From NCBI GenBank assembly GCA_951802425.1, contig OX637799.1, forward strand, positions 434,001 through 498,000: a DNA stretch of 64,000 bases, given 5' to 3'. This document shows positions 10,291 to 21,973 of this stretch, piece after piece (position 1 is the stretch's first letter; every line of letters starts with the position of its first letter). This DNA comes from Clavaria fumosa (Eukaryota > Basidiomycota > Agaricomycetes > Agaricales > Clavariaceae). A program made the translations under genes and the position numbers. Under the pieces are notes generated by a model. The model made no database searches, was not told the origin of the DNA, and was given only the letters and a program-made list of their open reading frames with translations.

Positions 10291-12000
10291 GGCTAGTCAG
10301 TAGTCCTGGCGGACTTGTCTCTTGATATGCAGGGAATACTCCTGCAGTAGTTGAAGTGTCTGGTAATAAGTCTGGGGATTGGCTCAGAGTAGCCGGTCCT
10401 TTATCCAAGTTCTTGTATACCTTTGGTAGTACTCGAACCGATAGAGGTTCTGCTCAATCGATGGGTGGCTGGTGAAACTCTCAGGAGAGATGACTTGCGA
10501 CCTTAAAGGTGGGAAGGCGAATCCTTCCAGTGCAAAGTTCTCAGCAGCGACATTTGCTGTCAGACTTAGTTGAGGTCTCTCAAGTAAGTGTATAGATGAA
10601 AAGATCGAAGCTAGGGTACATGTGGGCTGGTCCCAGGTCTTATATACTCTAGCTATGGGCTGTACATGATGTATGAGTCATTGATTAAATATCGGACTCT
10701 GATAGATGATCAGGAAAGCTGAACGCTTGCACTGGAATGCTGAGTATGAGCAGTGTCGATCTTTGTTGGGATCCTTGTGATGATGATGTCATCAGTGATC
10801 GGACAGGGTCCCCGCTTCGATGCATTACATCACGGTCGGCTGCGTCTGATCTTGTTGGGGATACGATCGGAGGATCAGATGATCTGTGATCGAGCTGTTC
10901 TGAGTCATGATCACTTGATCGATCGGTGTGATGCAGTGATCGGGTGAAACTGATCTTTGATCAAAGATCTTCTTAGGGGTGATTGTGTCTGGTGGATAGG
11001 GGTTTGTCCAATCGAGGTTGAGATCAGCCTGTGGCAGTTACTGGATAAAAAGATGGTCTTCCTCCTCTCGCCATCTCTTCAGAGTCTGCCTGCTATGTGT
11101 TTCCAAGGCCACCACCTCGTCGAGTTCTTCCACAGCTCCTCCCTCTTCGCTCCCCGCACTGGGATCAAACTCTCCTGCGATACCTTCCATTGGTGGGTTC
11201 AACTTGTCCCTGCTGATGCAGACCTTTACTGGGTCCTCGACTGATGCTTCGCCTGTGGGGATCCCTCCCACCTTGTCAAGGATTGCTCCTTGACTCAAGG
11301 TCCTTACCGATGTATCTGTGACCTTCTCGAGGATCCTCATGGTGAGTTAGCCAAGCTGCTTCTCTCTGTCTCCAGTAAGTCTGATTCTTTATAGATTGGG
11401 ACTGGGCTCCTCCCTGTCCTCCCTTGCCAACTGTCTGGGCCACCACCCCTTGGGGTGACCAAGGTACCTGGTACCAAGGTGGGCAGGATTGGGCTGAGAT
11501 CGGTTCTGGTCCTGTACATCTGGCTTACCATCCCCAGGTCCAGATCTCCAACCTCTGGATACCCCGTTGGTGGCGCCTCCTCCGTCGCCCTCCCTTCCTA
11601 CCGTTGACCTCCCCCCCGCCTATTCCTCCCTCCTGTCTCCTACTCTGGATGACAAAGGTCCTCTCGGCACTGTGCGAGATTTGTGAGAGGCTGCCCTAGA
11701 GGCGGGAATCTGGGATGGTCAGTTCGCCTCCCATCCCTTGAGGGTTGCCCTTGGGTTCGTGGGTGAGTCTGACTTCTCAGACTCTTCAGATGAGTCATGG
11801 GAAGAGGAGTCTTGGGGATCTGAGTATGGCACCTCAGGCTCTTCCCTTGATGAAGAGGGGTCTTGGCTTTCTTTCGTGTAGATAAGCATTGTACTTATCT
11901 TGCAATAAAATATATAGCTGGGGTCTAGCCCCTTGTTCGCCTGATTTGCATGGTGTTTCTTAAGTCAAAGGATTGAAATTTGCTGGCCTGATAGTATGGA
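10291..12000. mobile_element. Unidentified insertion of about 1.7 kb inside element B RNase H
   Basis: Pol coding runs to ITLECDASDYV at about 12015 and resumes with QHYAIVAILSQ at about 10225. The intervening sequence is therefore extra; boundaries are approximate. It holds a GATC-rich tract (10758-10970), a minus-strand ORF at 11038-11340 starting MRILEKVTDTSVRTL, and a second one at 11337-11531. TATATAG-like sequence occurs near 10650 and 11912. It could be a non-autonomous LTR element. No protein family was recognised and no flanking duplication was found. Confidence 0.5.
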
Positions 12001-12009
12001 CGACGCTTT

Positions 12010-13196
12010 CATGACACATAGTCAGAAGCATCGCATTCGAGGGTAATGGGGTGGTCAGGGTCGTAGTGCCGGAGGATGGGAGCTTCAGTAAAGGCCTGCT
12101 TGAGTATATCAAAGACTTCTTGGCATCATGGGCTCCATTTCCACGATGTGTCCTTGCGTAGGAGTCGCGTAAGTGGAATAATGATGCCAGAATAGTTGTC
12201 TATGAATCTTTGGTAAAAATTAGCAAAGCCTAAAAAGCTCTGAAGGTCACGGATCTTTGTGGGTACGGGCCAACTTAGGATGGCCTGTATCTTCGAAGGG
12301 TCCATGGCAATTCCATCGGGGGACACTATAACTCCGAGGTATTCGACTGTCGCTGTGTGAAAATCACACTTCTCAGGTCACGCATGTAGGTCTGCCTTTC
12401 GTAGATGTCGTAGGACCTCTTGGACGTGGTTATGATGCTGTTCGAGGTTGTCCAAGTAGATTAGGATGTTGTCAAGGTAAACTACCATGTTCACGTCGAC
12501 CAAATCGTGGAAGATATCGTTCATGAGGTGCTGAAAGGTTGTGGGTGCGTTCGTGAGTCTGAATGGCATAACAAGATATTTGAATGCGCCGTAGTGGGTG
12601 CGGAACGCAGTTTTCCACTCATCTCCTTCAGCTATCCTCACATTGTTATACCCAACACGGAGATTGATCTTTGAGTAGATTTTGGCTGAATGTAACTGGT
12701 CGACGAGGGTCTCAATTTGCAGGATAGGGTAGCGGTTTTTGCGGGTGATCTTGTTGAGACCTCGATAGTCGACACAGAGGTGAAGGCCTCCATCTTTCTT
12801 CTTCAAGAAGAGTACCAGTGCACCTGCGGGGGATTTCGATGGCCAAATGAAGCCTTTATCCAACATGTCGTCCAAATAATCTTTCAACATCTTTAACTCC
12901 ACTTCTGACATGTTGTATAGCTTCCCGTGAGGAGGTGTTTCACCTTCCTCAAGTTCAATTTGGTGGTCGTAGTCATGGTGCGGAGGTAGTTCCCAGGCTA
13001 GATCTTCGGAAAAGACGTCCAGGAAGTTGTGGTACTCGTGTGGGACTGTTTCTTCGGGTTTTGGAGGGGGTTGAGTGGTCGCAGAACTCGCGAGTATGGA
13101 TTCATCGTCGTAGGGGTTGTTTGCGGGTTGGAAGTATAGGAGACCTATAAATTCTCCTTGTTGTTCCAATCGATGAAGCATGGTGGCCTTGACCAA
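12010..13196 (-). pseudogene. Reverse transcriptase (element B)
   Basis: RT landmarks in order: [75 protein letters not shown] and [12 protein letters not shown]. The active-site YLDD reads YLDN, which would inactivate the polymerase. A TGA at 12378-12380 breaks the frame before PEKCDF. It continues as [17 protein letters not shown] and [15 protein letters not shown] to ILRHYDPDHPITLECDASD at about 12015, where the insertion begins. Confidence 0.85.
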
Positions 13197-13202
13197 TTGA
13201 AC

Positions 13203-13736
13203 TCACGGGGGTTTAGGAGGTTTCAGTGCCAGGTTTGCGAGGTCAGGAGGAGGTTTACTCGGGGGTTTCGCATCCAGAAGGGTGAGAGGGATAGTCGTGG
13301 AGCAGGCTGTCTGTCCGAAACTAAAGGTGAAGTTGGTCCAGTTGATCCTAGGGTTCCAGGCTTGCAACCAGTCGAGTCCTAGAACGACGGGAGTGAGTGG
13401 ATGGGTCTTGGTGATGAGGAACTTAATAGATTGGATAGTATCATCAGGGAATTTTGTATTAGCGAGGACATAGTGGGTTATGTTTGAACTGGAGGAACTT
13501 CTGTTGAAGTATTGGAGAGGTAGGGGTTGCAGAAGTGGTATTAGGAGGTTTGGATGGGTGTTCACAAGTACAGAGTTGATAAAATTCATTGATGCGCTGC
13601 AGTCAACAAGAGTATTTAGGGGAGTCAAGCTGAAATCTGGGATTTGTGTCTTTATGAGGAAGGATTGGGAGGACTGGGAAGCAATAGGTGTATTAGAAAA
13701 GTCGCAAAGAAACTGAGGAGAGGAGGAACTAGTCAC
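13203..13736 (-). pseudogene. Retropepsin-like protease region (element B)
   Basis: Aspartic protease domain. The flap-side motif VVLGLDWLQAWNPRINW is well kept. The active site, usually VDSGAT, reads VDCSAS: the Asp remains but the conserved Gly is Ser. It ends in a Pro-rich KPPSKPPPDLANLALKPPKP linker and TGA at 13203-13205, where the frame continues directly into RT. Confidence 0.75.
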
Positions 13737-13744
13737 GGCCCACG

Positions 13745-14900
13745 CGAGTATGGGGGTTGGTTCATCGCGACTCAGAGTTCCCCTGGAAGCTCCTGAGTTG
13801 CTTCCTCGTTTAAATCTTCATGTGGATCATTGACATCCTCTTCCACTTCTTCCTCTACTTCATACACTTCCTGGAAGTCTTCCTCTCCTTCCTCCAGCGT
13901 AGACATGGCTTGTCCTGCTACTCGTCAGTTGGGACAAGCAGCACTATAATGTCCCAGCTTCCCACATCTCATGCAGAGGTTTCCCTGATGATGACATTCT
14001 TGTTCCTCATTGCTAAGGGGGACGTAGGGCAGATTCGGATTTGGCTGGCGAGGCAGATTGGCAGGTCGCGGTGAAGTCGTGGGGCTTCCTGCGGCTGGTC
14101 AGGGCATCGTAGGATTATTGCCAGTGGCAGGATAAGGTCGTGGCATCGTTTGGTAGTTGCGATTTCCGCCTTGTTGAGCCAAGGGGCGATTTCCACCTTG
14201 TTGAGCAGGGGGACAAGGAGCAGGAGGGTTAGCACGGAATTGAGTTCAGTGGGTCTCACTCTCATATTCCCAATGCCTCTGATCAATCTGCATGGCCAAA
14301 TCTCGAAGTTCTTGGTATGTTGTAGGTCGTGGAATGACTTTCATGGCCTCTTTAATGCATGTGGACAACGAGCGGTAGAGTTCTGATTGAAGGGCAGCCA
14401 AGTTCCAGTTGGATTCAAAGGCAAAAGACTCGAAGCGGATAATGTGGTTTGAGAAACATTCGTTTTTGCCCATCTGCAACATATGGAGGTTCTGGTCAGC
14501 TTCAATCTGCATGTTGACCACTCCAAACATCCCTCCAAACTCGTGGATGAATCCTTCCCAGGAATGTAGAGCCAGGTGTTCGGCATTGAATTGAAGGAGG
14601 GAGGTGTAGTGGCTCTGCATGGTGTCCGTGAGGTAAGAGGTGGTGAAAGTAACCCTCTCATGGTCTCCCTGGAAGGTTATGGGTTTCACAAAGAAAGTCA
14701 AGGCATTCCATGATGAAAGGCTTCCATTTTCGCTGATCACAACCATTAAATGGTTCGGGGCACCTGGTGTTGAGCTTGGATTCTCGAGCGAAGGCATCTC
14801 GGGCCGATGGTCCTTCAGAGGGAGGGGCCTGATAATAGTAGTGGTGATGGTGGGTTCCAGGTGCCTCATCTCGAAGCACAGCGGCAAGGTGTGGAGGCAT
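13745..14900 (-). pseudogene. gag, central domain and zinc knuckle (element B)
   Basis: Retrotransposon gag domain: ISENGSLSSWNALTFFVKPI, LHSWEGFIHEFGGMFG, YRSLSTCIKEAMKVIP and TTYQELRDLAMQIDQRHWEY. At about 13930-13980 a CCHC knuckle is read on the minus strand (CMRCGKLGHYSAAC), followed by a TGA. An acidic tail follows (EEGEEDFQEVYEVEEEVEED). Several frameshifts and stops are present. Confidence 0.75.
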
Positions 14901-14981
14901 AGGGGGGACCAGAGGGACTTGTGGGGCTTCAGCCTGAGACAGGGGGCGAGAGGCTGGTCGCGTCTCGATCGGAGGTACTGG

Positions 14982-15767
14982 TCATGCTTCCGGTTGTGGA
15001 ATACGGAAGGGCTCGACCAGAATCTTGAGGCAGGGGGCAGGTTGAAGCGTTGCTTCAGTCCCTATAGGGTTGTGAGGGAGTGCCCTGCTCGGAGTAGTGG
15101 CTGGTTGCGTCCAAGTAGGCCAGCTACTGCGAGGGGCAGTGTACCTTGGGATCCTGGAGACAATGGCGGGTCGCTTGTTGGGCGCAGTAGGATTCGCAAA
15201 ATTCTGAAGAGATTGTGCTGTGACCTGGAAAAGCGGGCCCATATCTTGAGGTCCTCTAGTGGGTTGAACCTGTCTTGGATGTCGCAAGGGGGTATCCAGG
15301 TCAGGGGGAGTGGGAACTCCGCAGTCAGTGGTTCCTGGGTACTGACACTGACTCTCGTACAACCAGTTCTGCGGGTTAGCACAGAATCTGTCCATCAATC
15401 TAACCAGGGCTTCGTAGAGATTCGTCGTTTCGATGAGGTAGGCTAGTTCTTCGTCAAGGGTTCCCGTTTCGTACTGATGGTGAGTATTGTTAAGGATTTG
15501 GTAAGTATGATGGCGAGGACAGTTGAAGCGTGGGTAGCCGAATTGCTCTATGAGGGACTCGGCTTCTTCACACGGTGACGAAGCATGGCTAGGAGTGATT
15601 TGGGCAGGTTCTTCGGGCTGTGACTGGACGACGGATGCGGGTCGCTCTTGAACGGTGGTGGGCAGCTTGCGGGTAGTCTCCAAGACCATTGGAGTGATTG
15701 TGCGGCTGCCTGTGCAAGTCTGAAAGTGATGAGTGGTTGGTTGGGGAGGAGTGTGACTGGAAGACAT
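14982..15767 (-). pseudogene. gag N-terminal region (element B)
   Basis: 261 codons from MSSSHTPPQPTTHH. Pro/Gln/Thr-rich with a central block FCANPQNWLYESQCQYPG. It ends at TGA 14982-14984 and continues in the same frame as PVPPIETRPASRPLSQAE, so the stop looks acquired. No conserved domain recognised; assigned to gag by position. Confidence 0.6.
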
Positions 15768-17350
15768 AATAGGGTGTTATCCAGGTGTTGAGTGGTGGGG
15801 CGAGGGGGAGACTTGATATTATGTTAGGGCTTGTCCTGTCTCGAAAGTGATACTGGAGGTCGACTTGTTGGTGACCAGTCCTGGAAACTTGGTAATACCA
15901 ATCAACTGTTGAGCACAGTCGAAATGCTTGGTCCCAGAAGATCGTGGAGACATCTGGGAAGATGTAAGAATGGAAACGGACAAGTAGCAAGATGGGAGAC
16001 ATCGCTAGGAAGGTTGCGAAGTTGGTAGATGAGGTGTAGGATGGAAAGGGAAGAGTGAGGAGACAAGAGATGTCGCTGAGAAGGTCGTGAGGTTGACTGA
16101 CAAAGCGTGAAGAAAGGAATAGACATGGTGGGAGAAACAGGTGATGCTGAGAAGGTCGCGAAGTTGACCGATGAAGCGTGAGAGAGAAAAAGATGAGGTG
16201 AAGGAAAGAGACAATGTTGGAAGAGTCATGGGTAGTTGTGACGGTGTTTAAGAAGTGTGTCGGTGAAGGCGATGACTTTGCCAACCAACGGGAGAACCTG
16301 TAGGGTTTGAAGAAGTCAGTACCAAGATGAAGTAAAGGAAATACTTAGGCGCGCAAGTTGTACAAGCGCAGAGGATGAAAGTAGAGAGAAGTAGAGTGGT
16401 CTTGGTGTTATCAAGGTCACCAAGCGAGACAAGACCTATCAATTGCGATGGTTCCAAGCTCAAAGGGCATCATGCCTCAAGCTTAAACCAAAATGTGTCA
16501 ATATCAAGTCTACAGTACTGTCAAGAGTAGGTCAATTCCACCAAAATACAAGTGTAAATGAAAGTGAGGGGGGGCGTGGTGGTAATTCCGATGGTGAAAG
16601 GGAATTCTGCACGCAAGCCACGTTGACGGGGAGAGGTGCAGGTACAACAGGAGAAGGTGGGAGGTAGTGGGACGACACAAGGAGGGGTTTTGACCCGGGG
16701 ACCGCACCAGAAGGTGGCCGCTATGCGATGCCCAGTCAAGTACCTAAGGCGGCTCTTGACAGCGATCCTTGTGCATAAGCAGGTAATCGAGTTTATGTCG
16801 TATGCTGTAGTATCTACTACAGCTCTGAGGTTTATATAGTAGGTAAATATCTAAAATGGGATAGTATCGAAGAAGATCTACAAAGAAGAGGTCCTAAAAC
16901 AAATATCAAGAAATTGTCTGGAAACACGTTTCAGCCACCGTATCCAGACCCCAAAGCCTAATATCGTCGATGTGCCTTCGTTAGCTCGTCTAGAGGCCAC
17001 CTTGCAGGTCCTAAACCGACTCCACTCATTCCCAAGGCTTCCCAACATTGGCCGAACAACAGCGAAGCCCGTGGAGTCCGTTGGAATTACGGTCTGCATG
17101 CAGAATTGCCGATTGTAGGTTCGGGGTGATTGTCAAGCAGCGGAATTGAGTCGGAAGCGGTCGTTGAGTGTGAAGACGCATCGGGCGGCCCGTAACAGGG
17201 TGTGTTGGGTCGTGACAGTACCTCCTCCCTAGGAGCCGAGCTCCTGCGAGGCAGGCTCGTACGTGACCAGTCACGTGATTCCGTTGATTTGCGGCAGTGC
17301 TCGATTTTCTTTCTCTGTAGAGTTGCGCCTCTCTGTCCCATTGCAACACC
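15768..17350. other. Element B 5' leader and possible LTR remnants
   Basis: No convincing gene. 15840-16250 holds degenerate tandem units (listed separately). GTAGTATCTACTAC at about 16805 is a small palindrome followed by TTTATATAGTAGG. At about 17215 the minus strand reads GGGAGGAGGTAC followed by TGTCACGACC, resembling a polypurine tract next to an LTR start, but no matching LTR copy was found. Confidence 0.35.
15985..16230. repeat. Degenerate tandem repeat, about 65-70 bp unit, 3 copies
   Basis: Recurring pattern GATGTCGCTGAGAAGGTCG, then GAGGTTGACTGACAAAGCGTG, with variants starting near 15998, 16068 and 16140. It lies in the leader of element B. Confidence 0.6.
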
Positions 17351-17931
17351 ATGGCACCTACTCTCCACCCCCTCCTTCCTCTTCTGCGTGAAATCGTCGC
17401 CGAGTTCCAAACCCGGCATTCACTGATGGCGGAGAGGTCTCTCCCCCCCCAAACGGACCTGCGGGCGGAATTCGAGGCAGTGACGGAGGTGTGGGAGCTG
17501 CGAGTGTGGGCGGATGATGCGCAGCAATTGGTGGTAAGTCACCCAATCCCCCTGACTCTAATGCTGATACGATAGTACTGCCATAGGACCGCTGTAGGCG
17601 GTATACGGCTTTTGCCGTGGCGGAAGGGGACGTCGTCGAGTCCGAGGGGCAGCTGGAGGCGGCAGAGCGGGCGATTGTCAACGCCCGCGATTTTCTGAGG
17701 AAAGTCGATGACACATGTGCGGAGTGGGCAGTGGAGGTAGAGCGGGCATGCCAAGAGGAAGAAGCAGAGGAAGCATGGAGGGAAGAGGAGCGCGAGTGGA
17801 ACATGCGGCACGAGGAGGAGGAGGCAGCAGTGGCGGCAACTGAGGCGGTGGCGGCCGCCTGCGTTCCCATGTCGGAGGAGCGCAGGCGAAGCGAGGCACA
17901 CCCTTCAGCGTACCCAAACCCCATCTTATAG
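17351..17931 (+). CDS. Small coiled-coil protein, 2 exons
   Basis: Exon 1 17351-17533 begins MAPTLHPLLPLLREIVAEFQ. The intron 17534-17586 is GTAAGT...ATAG with a CTGAC branch. Exon 2 runs 17587-17931, ending YPNPIL-stop. About 176 residues, mostly helical and rich in Glu, Ala and Arg (ERACQEEEAEEAWREEEREW), predicted as a coiled coil. Function unknown. Its GC- and CpG-rich composition contrasts with the AT-rich repeats directly downstream. It resembles the gene at 6.4-8.2 kb in style only. Confidence 0.55.
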
Positions 17932-19560
17932 GGCCAGCCCATTTTGACTGGTGGCCATCTTATAGGCCCAGCTGAGCGTTGGCCGAGATATTACATAATA
18001 GGCTGGGCCGAGATCTTAGGTCACCCAAAATTGGTAACTAGAGGTTCAGATGACTTGATATGCATGGGGCCTTTAAAATAGGCTTGGCCCAGGTCAGTAG
18101 GGCTTGGCTCAGAATAATATTCTTCAACCTGCATTCCAGGTCTAATATCACTACCTTACATCTGGTAGCACCCGTATTATGATTTTCCAGCCCTAATGCA
18201 CTGCTCACTCATCTAAATTACCAGATACTGTAGTAATACCAATGTACCTGAGCAAGAAGAGCTTAGCCCAGACAATTATTCTGCATCCAACATCCTATAT
18301 CAAATGTCCCCTTATTTAATATGACACCCTACAATAAATTGTTCATTATTGAATGTTAGGTGTGACATGTCACAGTGTGACTAGCATTGAAGTACTTCAT
18401 CGCCTGTCACATTGTGACACATTGTCACACCTGAAATCTGGGTTAACTGCTTAGGTCACCCAAAAACTAAATCTAGAAATACAGATAACTTGATATTGTG
18501 GGTGCCCTTAAAATAGGCCCAGCCAAAGCCTACATTCTTGACTGTATATCCAAGCTCAATACTCTTGTATATGCTAGCTCCATATTCTTGTATAAGTAGC
18601 ACTGTTGCTCTTATTTTATCAGCAGCAGAAAATGATTTGTGAGGTAGATCATCAGAAGTTAATTCAGCTGCATTTCAGGTTCTATACTACTATCCTAAAT
18701 ATGAAACAACTTGCTGCAATGGTATTGTCTATAATCTCATCTTCACCACCTCAATAAACCACTCACCCATCTGGACTACCTGATATGAATATGCCTTTAC
18801 AAAGGGCTCAGCTGAGATGGTCATTCTCAGGTCTGCATTTCATGTCAAATATCCCTTCCTTGCAGATCAAAATCATGAATCCTGAGCAACCCTATTATTA
18901 TTATTCCAACCCCAATGAGCCACCCATCTGGATTTCTTCATTTGAATATGCCCTTCCCAAGGGGTTCCCAGATGGTTTTACTTCACTCAACATAGCCTTC
19001 TTTCTATGTTCCCAGTCACAGCAGACACCTCTGGAGGTTGATTATTTGATATTAATACCTCTTCATGAAGGGCTTGACTCAGTATTCTCCAAGCCTAATC
19101 CCATGTTAAATATGCTCTACCTGCATATCATAACATTTCAATAATGATCATATAATGTTATTTCTAGCCCCAATGAACTGCCCACTCATCTGGACCACCT
19201 GATATTAAGATGCCTTTACAAAGGGCTTAGCCTGGATGGTTATTCTTCAGTCTACATAACTTCAAATATCCCCTCTCTACAAGTATTGAACAATCTGCAT
19301 ATGGAAACAATCACCATTATTATTTCAGTCACAATGAATTGCCTCTTACGAAATGGGCAAGCATACTGCATCAGTATCCCCTTCTTGTATATCTTAAACC
19401 ACCTTTGCAAATGCTAACACCCTTGTCTTCATTTCTACAGCATTGATCAACTCCCATTCATTTACACCCCCTCATATTAATACATTGTTATCAGCAGCTT
19501 TACCCAGATAGTTACTCTCAATAGATTCACTCAATTTGAGAATAATATGAAGGAACCAAC
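17932..19560. repeat. AT-rich degenerate repeat field, unit about 250-330 bp
   Basis: Blocks recur in order. One begins TTAGGTCACCCAAAA (18018, 18452). Another contains CTTTACAAAGGGCT (18793, 19210). Another has CCAATGAGCCACCC-like sequence (variants near 18190, 18760, 18915, 19170, 19330). No coding frame persists across units. The palindrome at 18361 sits inside the field. Confidence 0.6.
18361..18431. repeat. Palindromic terminal motif, copy 1
   Basis: TGTGACATGTCACAGTGTGAC, then a core ATTGAAGTACTTCAT, then the inverted arm ending CACATTGTGACAC. Member of a family found at eight sites in this window. Confidence 0.75.
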
Positions 19561-19834
19561 ATACTAGGTATGCCTTGAGATGTCTCTTGTATTTCCTATG
19601 ATATTTGTTTGACAAGGGGTAGATTTTAAACAATGAAAACCTGTCAAAGTAAAGTTCTATATCATAGATTTAAACAATGTTCTAATTCAAAGACATTGGA
19701 TTGCCATTTCTCAAGATACTGATCCATTTGATTGTCCTTTCTGAAATGCATGGATATGAAAACTTAATCTACAATGTGCATTATTCACACTTGTAGGGCT
19801 ATGAAATCAATAAATATACATTTGTCAAAAAGAA
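19561..19834. other. AT-rich spacer
   Basis: Nothing recognised between the repeat field and the gene X stop codon. Confidence 0.3.
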
Positions 19835-21780
19835 CTACCACCTTTTTGCCCTGGGTCTTAGCACCCGCTGCTTTGCCTCCATGGATGCTTTCCTCTTGCT
19901 TCGTGTTTGGTATGAAAGATGAGGCTCCTTCTCATCTCTGGCTCTTTTCTTCTTCAGTGAGCCAAACTGCTGATCATTCTCCACCTCACTCTCCACTTGC
20001 AATTGATCCCTCTGCCTCTCCTGCACCTCCTCCAGTATATTTAAATTGGCCATCTCATATGATTGTCCACCAATATCGTCATCAGTGTCCTCTTCATAAT
20101 TGGCACTGTCTTCATCTGTAGTGTCCTCGTCATCACCAGCATGGTCTTCATCAGTGTCTTCTCTATCACTGTTATTGACTGGTTTCTCTGAACTGGATCT
20201 GACTCACATTAGTCAATGATATTTTCAGGTGAGAAAAGATCTTACACTTCAGAGACAAGTTGGATATGCTTAGCTGTTTGAGACAGCCTTGACACTTCAT
20301 CATCAGTATCTTGTGTATGACTCTTGTCTGCATCCCTTAAGGCCTTCCCTCTCCTATGGGTGGGTAGAACATTCTTGAAGTCAAGGACCCTTTGACCTAG
20401 AGTTTGTCGATGGTGGAGGAAGGAACAAAGCCTTCTCACATCTGCTGATTGCATTTTTGAGGGCTCACGGATGTGTACTCCTTTAGGAATGTATTGTGCT
20501 TGTATAAAGGCACTTGGGTTGTCAGATATTTGCAGCCATGGAACAGCAGCCTTCTTGTTGTTACTTTTCTTGCCTACAAAATACAACATTTTTTCAATTT
20601 ATGAAATAATGAAATGTGAAAAGCTTACAGTATGCAATAGTAAAACATGATCTCAAGATCTCCTTGAGCTGAGCCAAGGGAAGTGCCAACTCTAGAGGTA
20701 GTAATGGCCAACCATCCTCGTCTTTTGCAAGATCCCATGGGACGCTTGTATCTGTTCTCTTAGAGAGAAGCACAGCATCCCAATCATCATTTTGTGGCCT
20801 TGTTGCATCCTCTGAACTCAGATTAGAGCTCTTCTTAGACACAATTGTACAGAGCACACTTACTGTTCCACATATCCCCTAAATACTCATCCCATTTTTG
20901 CCAAACAACATCTCCTGTCTGTTGAAACACATCCTTGAACCCAGCAGTGGAGGGTCCTGGTGTCTGGACTCTAAGAGAAATTCAAGAACATATGCATTAG
21001 TCAGGAATGTAGAACACCTCATAGAAAACACTCACTTTGCCTTCTTGATCTGCCCTTTGTCATCTTGCCAACCAGCCAACATAAAAATCTCTACTCCCAT
21101 CTGCTCTTTGGCCAACCGGGAAAACTCCAAAGCATTATGCATAAACTTTCGTGAAGCCAATCTTACAGTAAAGGAAACAGCTGACATAAGTTGCAAATGA
21201 ATAACATGCAGAGATTCACTCACTCTCTTTGAATATTAGACGGTACAGGCTCTGTATTCCACTTCTCAGCCAAGCCTTCATATTCAAGCCGTTCCTGTGT
21301 TGACAACTCCTGGCAAATTTGAGTCCTGGCTCGACAGTATGTGGATAAGAAGTCTATTGTGCCTCTCTCAGCCTTTGAGAGCTCTTCTGCATGGGCATTG
21401 ATTTTTTCCTTCTCATGCTGCTCAACAACACTCTGGAAGGTCCACCTTTTGCGTTTCCAAATATTGAGGCCTGGCCTTTGACCTGGCTCAGAATCAGAAC
21501 CATTATCCATTCCTGCCCCAACCCTGCGATGGTTATGCAGCCAGTTGCGAATTTTCTGCAGAAGGAAAGCATCAAATCATAAGTGAATCAGATGTGTGAA
21601 GTTCTGCTTTACCTGGTTTAAGCCATCAGGGGGATGTTCCTGCGTAGCTTCAGCCAGGTCTCGGATTTGTCTCTTGATCCCCTTGACAATACTAGCATGT
21701 TCCTTGGTGTCTGCCTTCCCATATGCTTCCAGGCTGCCTTTGAGAAGCTCGACATAAGCAGGGGTTGTCCACTTGGTCAT
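19835..21780 (-). CDS. Gene X, copy 1: conserved repeat-associated protein of unknown function
   Basis: Multi-exon minus-strand gene starting MTKWTTPAYVELLKGSLEAY at 21780. Exons are joined by GTGAGT/GTAAGT...AG introns. Exon 2 opens with KIRNWLHNHRR, a homeodomain-helix-like or HTH-like stretch. It continues through RKRWTFQSVVEQHEKEKINA and TIDFLSTYCRARTQICQEL. Later exons encode AKEQMGVEIFMLAGWQDD and DVVWQKWDEYLGDMWN, a segment with SKMQSADVRRLCSFLHH-like sequence, and a basic/acidic tail ending RVLRPRAKRW. A nearly identical inverted copy starts at 62276. I recall large families of such proteins in mushroom genomes, but no function. The palindrome at 21903 lies 120 bp upstream. Confidence 0.7.
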
Positions 21781-21902
21781 TTACTTGAGGATTGTGAGGA
21801 GGCAATACGCAGGATGTAGGTAGAAGTAAGAGAACGATGATTCCAACACGTGATGTTGATTGCTTCAAAGATGCAAGAGGTATTTCGAAGTCACGTGCTG
21901 TC

Positions 21903-21973
21903 GGCGTTACATGTCACTATGTGACCTGCGTTGAAGTACTTCAATGCTGGTCACATAGTGACTTGTCACACCC
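21903..21973. repeat. Palindromic terminal motif, copy 2
   Basis: GGCGTTACATGTCACTATGTG, core GCGTTGAAGTACTTCAATGC, inverted arm GGTCACATAGTGACTTGTCA. Immediately upstream of gene X copy 1 and preceded by the same CACGTGACTTCGAAATAC-type flank (inverted) as at 62158. Confidence 0.85.

Larger units (their letters stand above)
8313..15767 (-). mobile_element. Ty3/Gypsy chromovirus (element B), degenerate, interrupted
   Basis: Minus-strand order is gag, protease, RT, RNase H, integrase, chromodomain: the Metaviridae/chromovirus order. It is a different family from elements A and C. LTRs could not be identified; only 98 bp separate the integrase stop from the neighbouring gene. The coding part carries premature TGA stops at 14982-14984, 13203-13205, 12378-12380, 10005-10007 and 9876-9878, each where a CGA arginine fits the family. 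An insertion of about 1.7 kb splits RNase H. Confidence 0.9.

Noticed and set aside
16590..16830. Plus-strand ORF ending near 16839
   Set aside because: Short, no domain, no splice support; lies in leader-type sequence.
8215..16840. LTRs for element B
   Set aside because: No direct repeat could be matched by eye between the 8.2-8.3 kb and 15.8-17.3 kb flanks.
17160..17240. Possible polypurine tract and LTR start (TGTCACGACC, minus strand)
   Set aside because: No second LTR copy and no primer site found; kept only as a remark.
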